Shown here: piece after piece, positions 17,538 through 27,323 of the stretch
Layout: each line of letters starts with the position of its first letter
Numbering within the stretch: position 1 is the first letter of the stretch
Origin: Bartonella sp. ML69XJBT
GTDB taxonomy: Bacteria > Pseudomonadota > Alphaproteobacteria > Rhizobiales > Rhizobiaceae
NCBI RefSeq assembly: GCF_028618515.1
Contig: NZ_JAQITB010000015.1
Coordinates: 1-40,922, forward strand
DNA length: 40,922 bases
Direction of reading: 5' to 3'
Notes under the pieces: model-generated
What the model was told of the DNA's origin: nothing
Seen by the model: only the letters and a program-made list of their open reading frames with translations
The model's database searches: none
Translations under genes and position numbers: made by a program

Positions 17538-17981
17538 TTAAAAGTGATTGCGTCCCTTACCTTCTTTCTCTTCTTTTTCATTGAGCAAACAATCTCGTAA
17601 GAGAAAATAATTTCCATCTCCAGGGCGCACTATTGCCATACATTTTTTCTTTGTCGTATTAGAAAGTCTATCCCACATTTCACGAATAGCAAAATAGGCT
17701 TCACTTTCCAAGTTAAGACAATGCTGATAAACTTCCCTTTTCATTTCAGCCATAACTGAAGCAGCAATTTCTTTGCAATAGACACGGTGATCAAAGACTG
17801 GAATAGTCAATTCGGCAGGCGCTTGTTGTATTATTTGTTTATGGTCAGAAAAATAGCTGATGGTTTTTACCACGAGAAAACAAAGTACTATAACACAAAA
17901 CAGCAGCATGAAAACAAAAGCGATCTTGCGATATAATCTTTTGAAATATGCTTTTCGTCTTGCACGGATTCTTTTTTCCAT
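17538..17981 (-). CDS. Small membrane-anchored hypothetical protein
   Basis: This 147-residue protein has a very basic N-terminus (EKRIRARRKAYFKRLYRK), one membrane helix (about 22-42: IAFVFMLLFCVIVLCFLVV) and a periplasmic part with four cysteines: YCKEIAASVMAEM, YQHCLNLESEAYFAIREMWDRL, KKKCMAIV and RDCLL. The 'C...E..AY..I...W..L....K..C' pattern resembles small conserved rhizobial proteins with no assigned function. The frame is open 23 codons further upstream, but the ATG at 17981 has AGGGG upstream and begins the expected positive-inside stretch. The acidic/basic lysine-rich tail looks non-conserved. Confidence 0.6.
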   Translation of the reverse strand: MEKRIRARRKAYFKRLYRKIAFVFMLLFCVIVLCFLVVKTISYFSDHKQIIQQAPAELTIPVFDHRVYCKEIAASVMAEMKREVYQHCLNLESEAYFAIREMWDRLSNTTKKKCMAIVRPGDGNYFLLRDCLLNEKEEKEGKGRNHF

Positions 17982-18743
17982 AAAGCCCCTACTCTTTAAA
18001 CTCTGAAGTTTTTGACAGCAAACAATGATAGCAGCATCAAGACACAACATACATGCTACAACTACAAACGCTCAATCTTCTTATCTCTAAACACGCCTTT
18101 TTTCTGCATCATCAATGTTTTATTTTTATCGTTTGCAACTCTCATTAGAAACTTTTTCATCCGCTTTATGAAAAAGCTCTAGAGGCATTATCATAAGAGT
18201 TTATGGATGTAAAATTCTATCCAAGCAATATAACGGATTTTTCAATCGGGATAAATAAACACCCTCATTTTCCATGATCTCATCCCCTTTTTTCAGAATA
18301 CCACGACCACTCCACGTACGATGTGCTGTTTTGTTGAATTCATAAGACTAGAAAATTCACTCTACCTCCCCATTGCTCGAACCCTCCAACAAAAAACCAA
18401 CAGCACATCTCTGATTTGCTATTTTTGGCAAGCTCCAGACAAAAATACGCCCGTTATACAAATATGCATCTTCTCACCAAGAATTCTCTCATGAAAACAA
18501 AACAGGGGATCTCAATGTTTACTATGGAACAGTTTAACATAATTAAGACATTACTATAGCATAGGAAAAGGGGGAAATTTATCTATTCTCCAGCCTCATA
18601 AACGCAAAAAACAAAAAAGATGCATGAAAACTGATTTTTGTCCTTCTACCTTTTACTTCAAGGAAAGCTTTGCGATGGAAAAAAAATACTCTTGCAACAT
18701 TGCCCCTCTTCTCGGCTGTAAAGCTTAAGACAGCATTATCCAA
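17982..18743. other. Intergenic region without a supported gene
   Basis: AT-rich non-coding sequence between the small membrane protein and the capsid pseudogene. No convincing motif or structured element was found. Confidence 0.45.
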
Positions 18744-19716
18744 GTGAAAAAGCAAACGGAACAAGAAGCGAAGTCCACTGTTTCTTTTGATCTATATATG
18801 CCAATTTCTGGTAAAGATGTTACCACAAGCGAAAAATTAAAAGGGAATGGACAGCCGCCTTTGTATGATAGAGTACAAATTGAAGAGCTGAGATATTTTC
18901 TCCACTCGCCCAATGAACATTGTCGTGATGAACAAGAGGCTAAAGATCACCTTGTTGATGAATACAGCGAATTGTTAAGCCTCATATTTTTCATTCACGT
19001 CTGTGGTTATACCGCAAAAGACATAGACGTTCATGGACGAAACTTTACTCTCAGTCCCATCCATTATGGCTTTAATAACCCAACCGCTCCCACCAGTAAA
19101 CGCATCATACACCCTCATGGTGTCACCAAGGATGAAGATTTAACAGATCCAACACAACACAGTCTCACCCTTGATCTTATTGATCAAGCTACTGTGCGGG
19201 CTAAATGTGCATATCCATAAAATCCGTTTGATAAAAATCAACAACAGAGAATTCTATGTTCTCTACCTCCATCCCACCCAAATGATCCAGTTAAGAGATA
19301 GCACTAATCCCGATATCTGGTAAATTATTCAAACTGCAAAGGAATGGATACATCTTGACAAAAATTATTCTCTTCTTCACGATTCATTTGGTATCTATCG
19401 TGATGTTATTTTGCGAGAATCTACATACGTGACCCAAGGGATTCATTCCGCAAAAAACACAGCACTTGACCATGTGCGGCGTGCTGTTTTGCTAGGACAG
19501 CAAAGTGTCATCATGGCTTTTGGAAGAAACTATACTTTCGAAAATTATACCATAAACAACTACGAAAATCCACCTGCCATGGCTCTTGAAACCATCTTTG
19601 GCATGAAAAAAGCACAGTTTATAAGTCCTCATCGCTCTCAAGATAGTTTGGAGCCAAATATCCAAGACCTTGGCACACATGTCATTCCAACCTATGCTGC
19701 TCACCGAACTTTATAA
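18744..19716 (+). pseudogene. Broken second copy of the phage major capsid gene
   Basis: The product aligns along most of its length with the intact capsid gene at 28350-29468 but lies on the opposite strand. Matching blocks are LSLIFFIHVCGYTAKDI versus LSLMFFIQVCGYTAKAI, IHYGFNNPTAPTSKRI versus VHYGFNAPTAPTDKRV, YVLYLHPTQMIQLR versus YVLYLHPTQVTQLR, and VRRAVLLGQQSVIMAFG versus VRRAVLLGAQSAVIAFG. The first piece stops at 19220, a middle part is in another frame with a stop (about 19220-19410), and the last piece runs 19411-19716 to a matching VIPTYAA end. The first third of the capsid is poorly matched. Identity of roughly half indicates an old divergence, not a recent copy. Confidence 0.85.
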
Positions 19717-19806
19717 TTTTGAAAGTTCTTTAGAGACTTCTTTAAACAACGAGCACAATAAAGACATCACACTGCTTGGCTGTTTCTTAAGAACGCAAAA
19801 AGATAA

Positions 19807-19833
19807 AAAGCCCCGCTTCAAAAGCGGGGCTTT
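19807..19833. terminator. Rho-independent terminator (bidirectional)
   Basis: A perfect hairpin: GCCCCGCTT / loop CAA / AAGCGGGGC, flanked by AAA and TTT so that the stem extends to 12 pairs. It follows the capsid pseudogene and is the strongest terminator in the window. Confidence 0.8.
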
Positions 19834-20550
19834 AACAATATCGGAGAAAACAATGGTAGCAATATTAAAGAAAGACAAGAAGCAACATATGACCGATAAA
19901 AATTGATAGAAAAGAGTTTTATCTAAAAGAAACTGTCATGAGCACTGGTTAGCTTGCTTGAAAAGAAGAAAAAATGAGAGCTGCTTTGAGCTCTCAAGCC
20001 TACCACAAGACTACGCCATCCATTTTTCATGATAACGAAGAAATGCTTTGTAAGCACTTTCCCTTACTTTGATCTATTTGAGCAATTCAGTCTAGCAACA
20101 AGCACTTTTAAACGAAATGAAGAATGCCAAAAGCTTCTGTCCTTCTTTTAGGGAAACAGGTACCAAGACAGCAAATTATGCATCGGTGAAAAACCGCTCT
20201 CTCCTCTTCTTAAAGCTTTACGCAAAGTATATAAGGATTTTTTACCACAAAGGCTCGACTTTAAAAACCGTAACAAGGACTTTATCGCGGACAAAAAGCG
20301 CCCCCCATTGAGACGATGCCCAATTTCCTGCGTACCAACAGGACTTTAATAGAGTTAACAGCAAAAATTTTCTATTGTTTTATGCTGCAAAATCCTCTGT
20401 TGAGATTTTTCGCATTAAAAAAACACTCAAAATACATAACGATATCCAGACGATATAGACGATATAATTGAGTTATCTTTTTTCTTTTTCGCAGTCTTGG
20501 CAAGTGAGACTGCCATTTTTTCTACCGTATTCCCAATAGACCCTTCTTCT
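19834..20550. other. Decayed region between terminator and virion operon end
   Basis: No supported gene. A short plus-strand frame near 20117-20311 has no ribosome site or known motif. The last 120 bases (20430-20550) encode, in the +1 frame of the upstream gene, a plausible continuation (SIGNTVEKMAVSLAKTAKKKK). Confidence 0.45.
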
Positions 20551-21279
20551 TCACTTTTTTCCTATAACACTGATGCTATGCTTTGCACTCTCGACTTTAA
20601 AACTTTTCATATTATCTACCAAAGGTTTACGAGTAGAATTAAAATCTATGTCAGCAGTTATATCACTGCGGAAACTGGAGGCATTCATTCCTCCACTAAC
20701 TTTAAGATTTGCATTGCTCATGAGATTGCTGGCGGAATTAGATAGTCTAAGCAGTTCACTCATATCAGAGCGTACACTGCTTATATTCTCACTTTTAGTA
20801 TCTAGCTTAATATCACTACCAGCAATAAACTGTACATGGTTTATTGGAGCACTACTCACAGCACTGAAGTGATTAAAACTAATGTTACTACCAACATAAA
20901 GAGGAGCCTTCTCCATTATAAAACTTGCAGAAGTATGTAGATGAATTTCGCTATCCTCTTCATGAGGTTTATTGCTCACGACACTTATTTCACCATCGGT
21001 TTTGCTACTCTCACTGCTGGCTTTATTTCCTCCACCACTCTCTTTGCTGCTTTGATCATTTTCTTTAACACTCTGTTGATGTTTAATGGGAGTAAGATCT
21101 GTTTTTTGCCATTGTTTTTCTAAAATCTCCAAGCGCTGCGAGATTTGTGTCATATCTTCATGCATTTGCTTTAACAGTGCATTCAAAGGAGCGTGCCCCA
21201 TTCTTCCACTCGCATAAAGCACCACACGAATATGTTCAGGATCATCAATATCAGCAATAGAAAATGGAAAAAGTGCCAT
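20551..21279 (-). CDS. Virion-operon hypothetical protein (last gene)
   Basis: This 242-residue protein is the last open gene of the virion operon. The N-terminal 60 residues look folded (SIADIDDPEHIRVVLYASGR, PLNALLKQMHEDMTQISQRLEILE, a short coiled coil). A serine/glycine/lysine-rich linker follows (about 70-110), then a repetitive serine/asparagine-rich region (about 110-235), such as may occur in a fibre or spike-like virion protein. GGAGAAGGAGAG lies just before the ATG. The frame ends at GGA AAA AAG TGA, and a reasonable extension continues in the +1 frame, so the stop may come from an indel in the A run or mark the true end. I do not recognise the family. Confidence 0.65.
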   Translation of the reverse strand: MALFPFSIADIDDPEHIRVVLYASGRMGHAPLNALLKQMHEDMTQISQRLEILEKQWQKTDLTPIKHQQSVKENDQSSKESGGGNKASSESSKTDGEISVVSNKPHEEDSEIHLHTSASFIMEKAPLYVGSNISFNHFSAVSSAPINHVQFIAGSDIKLDTKSENISSVRSDMSELLRLSNSASNLMSNANLKVSGGMNASSFRSDITADIDFNSTRKPLVDNMKSFKVESAKHSISVIGKK

Positions 21280-22710
21280 TGCGTTCTCTCCTTCTCCTGA
21301 ATTCTCACCGAGATTGGTAGACTTCAGTGCATTATTAGCAACAAATTTTTATACTGTGCACAGCCCCAAAGAAGCCACCCAAGGGGGGAATCCCGCAAGG
21401 GATAATCCTAAGAGAGACCATTGCAAAACCTTAAAAAGCTTTGAGCAAAAAATCGTCTTAAGATAGTATTTTGCTTTTTCAGCCAAAATGATGGTCTGCC
21501 AATCTGACGCCTCATCCTCTCACATACAGTCCACTGGAATAAAGAACATTTTCTCCGCAAAACTGCTCTTCTATCCCCAACCCAACATAGAAATGCTCTT
21601 CCACAAAATCAATTCTTTGGAATTTACTCTCTACAATTCAGTCCCTAGAACGCACTCATAAAACAAACCAACAAAAACGAAGATCGGTAAAATGCCAACG
21701 CCAACAGTAAACGCTCCACAAGTGTTTCCATAGCGCTCTCTTAAATATTTTTCTTTGTGGTATTTCCACTTCACAGCGATTTTCTCAGCATTCCTTCACG
21801 CATAAGCAAAGTGAAAACAAACTCTTTGGAAACGAGCCAACTATACAACAAATCTACGTCCTCAATTCTCCAAGATCTTACGGTATCATTCACCCACCCT
21901 CTTCCACAAACCACTTTTCCGGTTCTTATATTGTTCTGCAAGCCAATTTTGAGGCAACACCACCAGCTACTTTAGAACACACACGCCAGTCCCTACATCA
22001 TCATAAAGCTGTCATAAATAAAAAGCCGCAGAAATCATGCTTTTACTTTTGCGAAAAGAAGCAGTCCATCGTTATTCTCGATTCATGTAAACCATAGCAA
22101 ACATAAAAGAAAGACCGCAAATCTTTACATAGAATATCCCCCCTACCAACAGGAGCAAAGATGCCTAAAAATGCCGCTTTTATGACATTCGCCTGAGCCA
22201 ATTTTCTAGACAAAACAAATTCTTGCCTCCAAACATAAGGAGAGAAAAACTTACAAAAACCAACAGCGCCTTTGCCTTCTCTATGTGCAGAGTAAAAATG
22301 ACCAACAGATCAAGAAACACAACCAAACTGTGGAAAAATCACATTAATATCTCTCACTTCTTGTCACAACACATTGAACATCTCCAAGAGAAGCATAAAA
22401 CACACCAAGGATGTCTTCTTTCCTCAAAAGCAAGCGCCAAACTTCATAAGAGCCAAGCCCAATTCCATCGTTTAAAAGTCTCACGCCGACTCTCTTGGCA
22501 ATAGAAGCAACATATCAAAAAATAAAGCAGCAAAACCACCTCTCTTCTTATGCGATACAGTAAAGCCTCTCGATGAAGTGCAGGGATAAGCAATAAAAGC
22601 AGAACAGAAGGGATACCATCACGGTAAATTCCATAATGCATCTGTTATAAGAGCTTTTTTCATAACAAGCATTGTGCAATCATTTTGACCACTGTTAAGA
22701 ATTTTCATTC
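21280..22710. other. 1.4 kb decayed region inside the virion operon
   Basis: No supported gene. A plus-strand stretch near 21930-22010 (YIVLQANFEATPPATLEHTR) reads like coding sequence but is isolated between stops. On the minus strand, short segments near 22470 (TCACGC...AGCAACAT) weakly resemble the 3' end of the tail collar gene, a possible further 3'-end echo. Confidence 0.4.
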
Positions 22711-23724
22711 TCACGCTTTGATAGCATAAACAACGGCCATATTGACGGGACGTGTTTCCTCACCACCAGTTTCTTCTAAAAAGATTTGATGTTCATGCTC
22801 TCCAGCAAATTCTGTTACAGAATTTTTGTTAATGCGTCTATAGACATTTGGTCCCTGTTCGTCATTATCTAACACTCTTACCGTATTTTCAACCGCTATA
22901 AAATTATGCTGGTGACGACCGGCTGCATTTGTTTTCCCTTGGTGGCTATGAGCTTCAAAAGAATCTTCTTGTTTGCTTCCCAGGCGTCGTCCTTTATCGA
23001 CATTTTTTCCACTATCGAGCCCGCGCAAAAACATTCCACGCAAATCGGGCACATTAAAAGTTGTTCGCCCATCTCCCCGTCCCCATATTTCACCCAGAAC
23101 AGCAAAGAGACTTGCATAAGCCTTGCGAGAATAAGCCTTACCATCACAAAGCAACCAACCCGATGGCACTTTTTCTGTGGCAAAAGTACCAATAAAGCCA
23201 GGTGCAAAACTTTCCGGCAAAGATGGTAAGGAAGGCAAGGGAGGAATTTCAGGAAGCTTGACCGTTGGATTAGTTAAAAACCAACCATCAGCATTTTTTC
23301 CGGCAATATCACAAGTATAGACGAGTTCATAAAGTCCCCCCCTTTGCATTTCGCCACCCCTTAGAGGTGCGAGACCATTAGGAGTAGCCATATAAACAGG
23401 ACGTGCGAGCAATTGATTTAAGGCAACATTTGTAATACCACTATTTTGCTCCTGTGCCCTAAAGCGCACCACAATCCCACCTTCATACGATTCAAAAGAA
23501 GATTTTGTCATCAAACGAATAGCTGTTCTGTTGTTTTCCTTATCAAGGCGAAACTGTGTGTCAATCACCCCCCCATTATCCAATAAATATTCTTTGATAC
23601 GTTGCATCATAGCACGCGCACTGTCATTGACTGAACTTGGCGGCTGTCCCTCTGCCCAATTGATGCTCTCATCGGCATAGGCATTCTCCGATGCAATAAG
23701 GGACCAATCATAAATCGAGCTCAT
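22711..23724 (-). CDS. Phage tail collar-domain protein (tail fibre)
   Basis: This 337-residue protein carries a Phage_Collar (tail collar) domain in its second half: GFIGTFATEKVPSGWLLCDG, YASLFAVLGEIWGRGDGRTT, and NVPDLRGMFLRGLD, followed by the histidine-rich closing part HSHQGKTNAAGRHQHNF and EHEHQIF..ETRPVNMAVVYAIKA. Such proteins form receptor-binding fibres at the tail tip; the histidines usually bind iron in a trimer. The N-terminal half (SSIYDWSLIASENAYADESI, WAEGQPPSSVNDSARAMMQR) is the typical fibre attachment module. The start overlaps the previous gene's stop by four bases, indicating translational coupling. Confidence 0.88.
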   Translation of the reverse strand: MSSIYDWSLIASENAYADESINWAEGQPPSSVNDSARAMMQRIKEYLLDNGGVIDTQFRLDKENNRTAIRLMTKSSFESYEGGIVVRFRAQEQNSGITNVALNQLLARPVYMATPNGLAPLRGGEMQRGGLYELVYTCDIAGKNADGWFLTNPTVKLPEIPPLPSLPSLPESFAPGFIGTFATEKVPSGWLLCDGKAYSRKAYASLFAVLGEIWGRGDGRTTFNVPDLRGMFLRGLDSGKNVDKGRRLGSKQEDSFEAHSHQGKTNAAGRHQHNFIAVENTVRVLDNDEQGPNVYRRINKNSVTEFAGEHEHQIFLEETGGEETRPVNMAVVYAIKA

Positions 23725-24860
23725 AGCAGATATCCTTTTTGCCAGAAGGACAAACGCGCAAAGAGAGAGGAGAAAAAGTGAGCAATTCTCTTTTTAGGTG
23801 CTGTGATTTTTTCCATTTTCACCATTTCCATTTTCAGACCGATTTTGTCATAATCGACATGCAACAATTTTGTTTTTGCGTTCATAAACACAGCCTCCGG
23901 TTTCAAGCGCAACACCTCTTGGGCCAAAACACCAAGGTAGCGTTGCGGATTTCCCTTATAATTAAAGCTATAGAGGGAATAGCCATTTTTTTTGCGCTCC
24001 GGGAGAATATTTTCTTTTGCTCTCACATCAGACAGTCCTAAAATTCCTCCCACAAGCCCAAGCACTTGCTGCGCATCGCGCAATGGATCTTTTGTTACAG
24101 AAGGCATTGTTGTCGATTTTCCTGATGTTGTTCCGTAATTTCCAGCAGCTTTTGTTCCCACACCCAGCAATTGTTCTAATCGGTTCCACCCCTGATTATC
24201 TTGCTCTGCCCATTTTTGGCGCTGTGCATCTAACATATTCTGCTGGTTCATATCTTGGATAAGTCCCCCCTTTAGGGCATTGCTTTGTGCACTACTTTGT
24301 CCCTGATAGTAGTTATTTGCGGCATTAACCTGATCATATAGAGAGCGATCAATCATCTGATTAGCATTCATCATATTACGCACATCTTGATTATATTGCT
24401 CTGCGCTCGCTTTTGTTGCCAATGCACCAAGCTCATCGGCGAGCACTCCGGTATGGGCGCCAGAACCATAGCGCCCCGCTCCAGACATCGATTGATTAAT
24501 AGCATCAGAAGTTTGACTTAAAGCATTTTGCAAAGCAGCATTAAATTTACTATTGCCTCCAATCCAGTCCCCCTTAGCCATACCAAGAAGATTGTGAGCA
24601 CTTTGGGTTGGTGCATTCAACCACTGTGTTAATGCTGGATTATTATATTGAGAAGCAGCCTGTTGTAGACCGGTGAGAGCATTTTGTGTCATAGAACCAA
24701 GACCCGCAACACGCTCTCCCTGATAAACATTTCCGCCAATTCCCTTATTATAAAGGTCAAGTGCTTGGGCGCTTGCTTTTTTAAAGATATCCGCAGCCCA
24801 GGCGGGTGGTGCATTTGTTTGTGTGGTTGTTTGTACTTGAGGTGTTGTTTTTCTACTCAT
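23721..24860 (-). CDS. Virion ejection/tail protein with C-terminal S74 chaperone domain
   Basis: This 379-residue protein has an alanine/glutamine/asparagine-rich helical body (about 1-250: SGAGRYGSGAHTGVLADELG, QYNQDVRNMMNANQMIDRSL), as in podovirus ejection or internal virion proteins, and a C-terminal intramolecular chaperone/peptidase S74-type domain: LSDVRAKENI, NGYSLYSFNYKG, YLGVLAQEVLRLKPEAV and VDYDKIGL. S277 and K282 (SDxRxK spacing) match the catalytic pair that cuts off the chaperone in endosialidases, so self-cleavage is possible. The last 40 residues are a cationic tail. Both ends overlap neighbouring genes by four bases. Ejection function is inferred from context and composition. 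Confidence 0.8.
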   Translation of the reverse strand: MSRKTTPQVQTTTQTNAPPAWAADIFKKASAQALDLYNKGIGGNVYQGERVAGLGSMTQNALTGLQQAASQYNNPALTQWLNAPTQSAHNLLGMAKGDWIGGNSKFNAALQNALSQTSDAINQSMSGAGRYGSGAHTGVLADELGALATKASAEQYNQDVRNMMNANQMIDRSLYDQVNAANNYYQGQSSAQSNALKGGLIQDMNQQNMLDAQRQKWAEQDNQGWNRLEQLLGVGTKAAGNYGTTSGKSTTMPSVTKDPLRDAQQVLGLVGGILGLSDVRAKENILPERKKNGYSLYSFNYKGNPQRYLGVLAQEVLRLKPEAVFMNAKTKLLHVDYDKIGLKMEMVKMEKITAPKKRIAHFFSSLFARLSFWQKGYLL

Positions 24861-25393
24861 GGGGCTAAAACCTTTCTATAATAAATAAGATTACGAGAAT
24901 ATCCGTGATGTCTAAGCATTTTAGCCCATCCGGCTCTTCCAAACATTTGTACTTCCTCAGCATTGATTGTTCGCGCCCATTTTTCGACCTTATCGATCAA
25001 ATTGACCAATTCTAGCCCTCCCTCTCCAGCCAAATCTGAGAGGACAACGCGTTTTTTTCCCATATGGGTCCTTTCAACTTTGGTAATGGCAAAGGCGCTA
25101 AATTTTCTGTTATTTTTCAAGACCAGCCATAATTGTGCTTGCCCACTGATGAGTTCTTTAGCAATTGTTTGCAGACAAACATCATCCGGAAAACGTTCAG
25201 CATATTTTTTCAGTGCAGCATTAAGAGCCTCTTGATAGGGCGCTATTTTTTCCCATGACCATTGCACTGTAAGATGAGCAGCATAAGAATTTTTCTTATC
25301 GCACTGTCCCCTTATGAGATTAGCTTTTTTCGCTCTCCCAATCCTCAGTTCTTTCACAGCACTCCAACAAACTTTAAGCTTTCCCCACAACAT
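24857..25393 (-). CDS. GNAT-like virion-operon protein
   Basis: This 178-residue protein resembles the small GNAT-fold proteins found between head-tail genes of podoviruses. Visible elements are the central strands LWLVLKNNRKFSAFAITKVE, a KKRVVLSDLAGEGGLELVNL segment, and a C-terminal EEVQMFGRAGWAKMLRHHGY followed by an IYYRKVL strand, a layout like that of GNAT folds. The acetyl-CoA pyrophosphate loop (Q/RxxGxG/A) is not obvious, so it may be structural. It overlaps the next gene by four bases. The start has no strong ribosome site. Confidence 0.65.
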   Translation of the reverse strand: MLWGKLKVCWSAVKELRIGRAKKANLIRGQCDKKNSYAAHLTVQWSWEKIAPYQEALNAALKKYAERFPDDVCLQTIAKELISGQAQLWLVLKNNRKFSAFAITKVERTHMGKKRVVLSDLAGEGGLELVNLIDKVEKWARTINAEEVQMFGRAGWAKMLRHHGYSRNLIYYRKVLAP

Positions 25394-25405
25394 AGCTTTT
25401 CACAT

Positions 25406-25657
25406 TATTCCTTTATGACAAGAGGCATACTCACATAACTCTTTTATTAAGAGGCACACTTACCGCGTAACTCCTTATTAAGAGCCACACTTACCGCGTA
25501 ACTCCTTATTAAGAGCCACACTTACCGCGTAACTCTTTATTAAAAGGCACACTTACCGCGTAACTCTTTTATTAAAAGGCACGCTTACCGCGTCACTCTT
25601 TTATTAAAAGGCACACTTACCGCGTCACTCTTTTATTAAAAGGCACGCTTACCGCGT
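25406..25657. repeat. 31-32 bp tandem repeat carrying the stop codon of the upstream gene
   Basis: There are seven clear copies plus one degraded copy (25406-25437) of a unit ending GGCACACTTACCGCGT. On the minus strand the first unit contains the last codons and TAA stop of the tail hub gene (AAGTR-stop), and each later copy repeats that piece of gene end. There are no spacers between copies, so it is not a CRISPR array. Confidence 0.9.
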
Positions 25658-27112
25658 GCCGGCAGCCTTCAATTCCACATCAAAGCCCGTCACATGAGAC
25701 CAATTCACGCCCTCAGGAATGCGCAATTTAAAGCGATAAAACCGAGCCCTTGCGCGGGCATGAATTTGCCCCGTATGATGAGAAGGTTGCCTTTCTGGCA
25801 ACCACACTATCTTCTCCTCAAGGGATTGGCGAAAGCGCATCCCCACAGACAGATAAAACTCTCCACTATTCACTTGAGGCATGATATTTTTCACGCGTGT
25901 TATCATGCCATTTGTCTGTCCCATTTCTTGTGATACCACCATACAAGCCATGGGGGGACCAGAAAACGAGCCAAGTCTCCCTTCACGATCAAATGCCCCA
26001 AGAATAGGAGATTCATTTTTCCAAGCCTTACTATCGAGAGAAAAAGACAAATCATCAATGCTCTGGGCAATCCGATCTAATCCTTCTAAAGTGGTTCCCG
26101 CCAAAAAAATGGGCAAAATCATTTTGATATCCACGGCAGCTTTTGTCCATTTTTGCAATCCCCAATCATAAATGAGCAAAATACGTTTGTGGGTGCTTTC
26201 ATCGCTATCCACCATCCAATAAACGCGATTATACACCCCATCAATGGCAGCAGATAGAGTATACAGATTATTCAGTCTTGATTTTGCTGTCATGGTTCGA
26301 TCGACTTTTTCAAAGCCAATGGGTATAATCTGCCCCTCATTGGTAATCTGATAAAACCCACCCTCATCAGCAAAGAAGGCAAGATCGCCTCGACAAACGA
26401 TAGATTCAGCGTTTTTAGCCCCACGTTTATCGTGGATTTTTTGAAAACTAAAAATAATTTTAGAGCCAGGAATAAAAGAGCCGGCATAGATAGCAGAACG
26501 CATAAAGATGATTGGATTTGTTGTTTCGGTTGCCCCTTGCACGAAACCACCATCGGGAAAATCTTGATAATCGCAGCTTTTTTTCCCCACCGTCCAAAAT
26601 TCGGCATCGTTCAATCCAGACCAATGGACACGTCTTGGATGCTCCGTCAATTTCATCAAACAGACGAAATCTCCCCACACCCGCACAATTCCGGCTTGTG
26701 GTGGATTTCCACCTAAATCTCTAAATCTTTTATCGTGATTAATGTCGATAACTTGAGGCTTATCATTAGCATTAACAGCAATCACGTAATCGCCAAACAA
26801 AGCGAACGACCATGGAGCATCGACATTTGCAAGATAAGATTTTCCATTTTGGCTAATATCTTTCCAGCGCTTTGTGGTATTGTCGAGCAGATAGATTTTT
26901 TGTGCTGTCCCCACAAGAATAGACACACCATTTTTTGTTTTCACAGCCAAAGCCCCTAAAATTGTCTCAGGACAAGGCTCTGAAAATGGTTGAAAGCTTG
27001 GCATAGGAATATAGGAACCATCGGCCGGCAAAACATTAATGAGTTCATCGGTAAACAGTCCATTAATATCCGCAACATCAGGCCGATAATCAGCAATTGG
27101 AAAAAAAGCCAT
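25649..27112 (-). CDS. Tail hub / packaged-DNA stabilisation protein (P22 gp10-like)
   Basis: This protein of about 487 residues has repeated beta-blade-like segments: ILVGTAQKIYLLDNTTKRW, WSFALFGDYVIAVNANDKPQ, HPRRVHWSGLNDAEFW, LAFFADEGGFYQITNEGQ and RVYWMVDSDES..LIYDWGLQKW. This layout fits the propeller-like 'stabilisation' protein that plugs the P22-type portal after DNA packaging. The closing domain (VGMRFRQSLEEKIVW, RFYRFKLRIPEGVNWSHVTG) is a beta sandwich typical of tail proteins. ATG 27112 has GGGG seven bases upstream; the frame opens four codons earlier without a site. Its 3' end forms the 32-bp repeats downstream. Confidence 0.72.
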   Translation of the reverse strand: MAFFPIADYRPDVADINGLFTDELINVLPADGSYIPMPSFQPFSEPCPETILGALAVKTKNGVSILVGTAQKIYLLDNTTKRWKDISQNGKSYLANVDAPWSFALFGDYVIAVNANDKPQVIDINHDKRFRDLGGNPPQAGIVRVWGDFVCLMKLTEHPRRVHWSGLNDAEFWTVGKKSCDYQDFPDGGFVQGATETTNPIIFMRSAIYAGSFIPGSKIIFSFQKIHDKRGAKNAESIVCRGDLAFFADEGGFYQITNEGQIIPIGFEKVDRTMTAKSRLNNLYTLSAAIDGVYNRVYWMVDSDESTHKRILLIYDWGLQKWTKAAVDIKMILPIFLAGTTLEGLDRIAQSIDDLSFSLDSKAWKNESPILGAFDREGRLGSFSGPPMACMVVSQEMGQTNGMITRVKNIMPQVNSGEFYLSVGMRFRQSLEEKIVWLPERQPSHHTGQIHARARARFYRFKLRIPEGVNWSHVTGFDVELKAAGTR

Positions 27113-27224
27113 TGAAAACCCCATTGGAAGAATATTTGCAAAACCTTATGGCAATATTTTAAATCGCAAAGGCTTATTTTAACCACCAGAGCCTAGAGTT
27201 GACTCTGTAACAAAAGCGTGAACC

Positions 27225-27300
27225 CACCAGCACCAGCCGCCAAAACCAACCACCAGTATCAACCACGAGTATCAACCACAGGCACCAGCATCAACCATCA
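27225..27300. repeat. Short low-complexity ACCA/ATCA repeats
   Basis: Degenerate CACCAGYATCAACCA-type units repeat four or five times in the gap between the adaptor and tail hub genes. They contain no gene. Confidence 0.55.
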
Positions 27301-27323
27301 ATCACGAAGAAGAAAAAAGCTCT

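Noticed and set aside
25406-25657. Possible CRISPR array (regular 31-32 bp repeats)
   Set aside because: The copies are contiguous with no spacers, and the first unit is the end of a coding gene; no cas genes are present.
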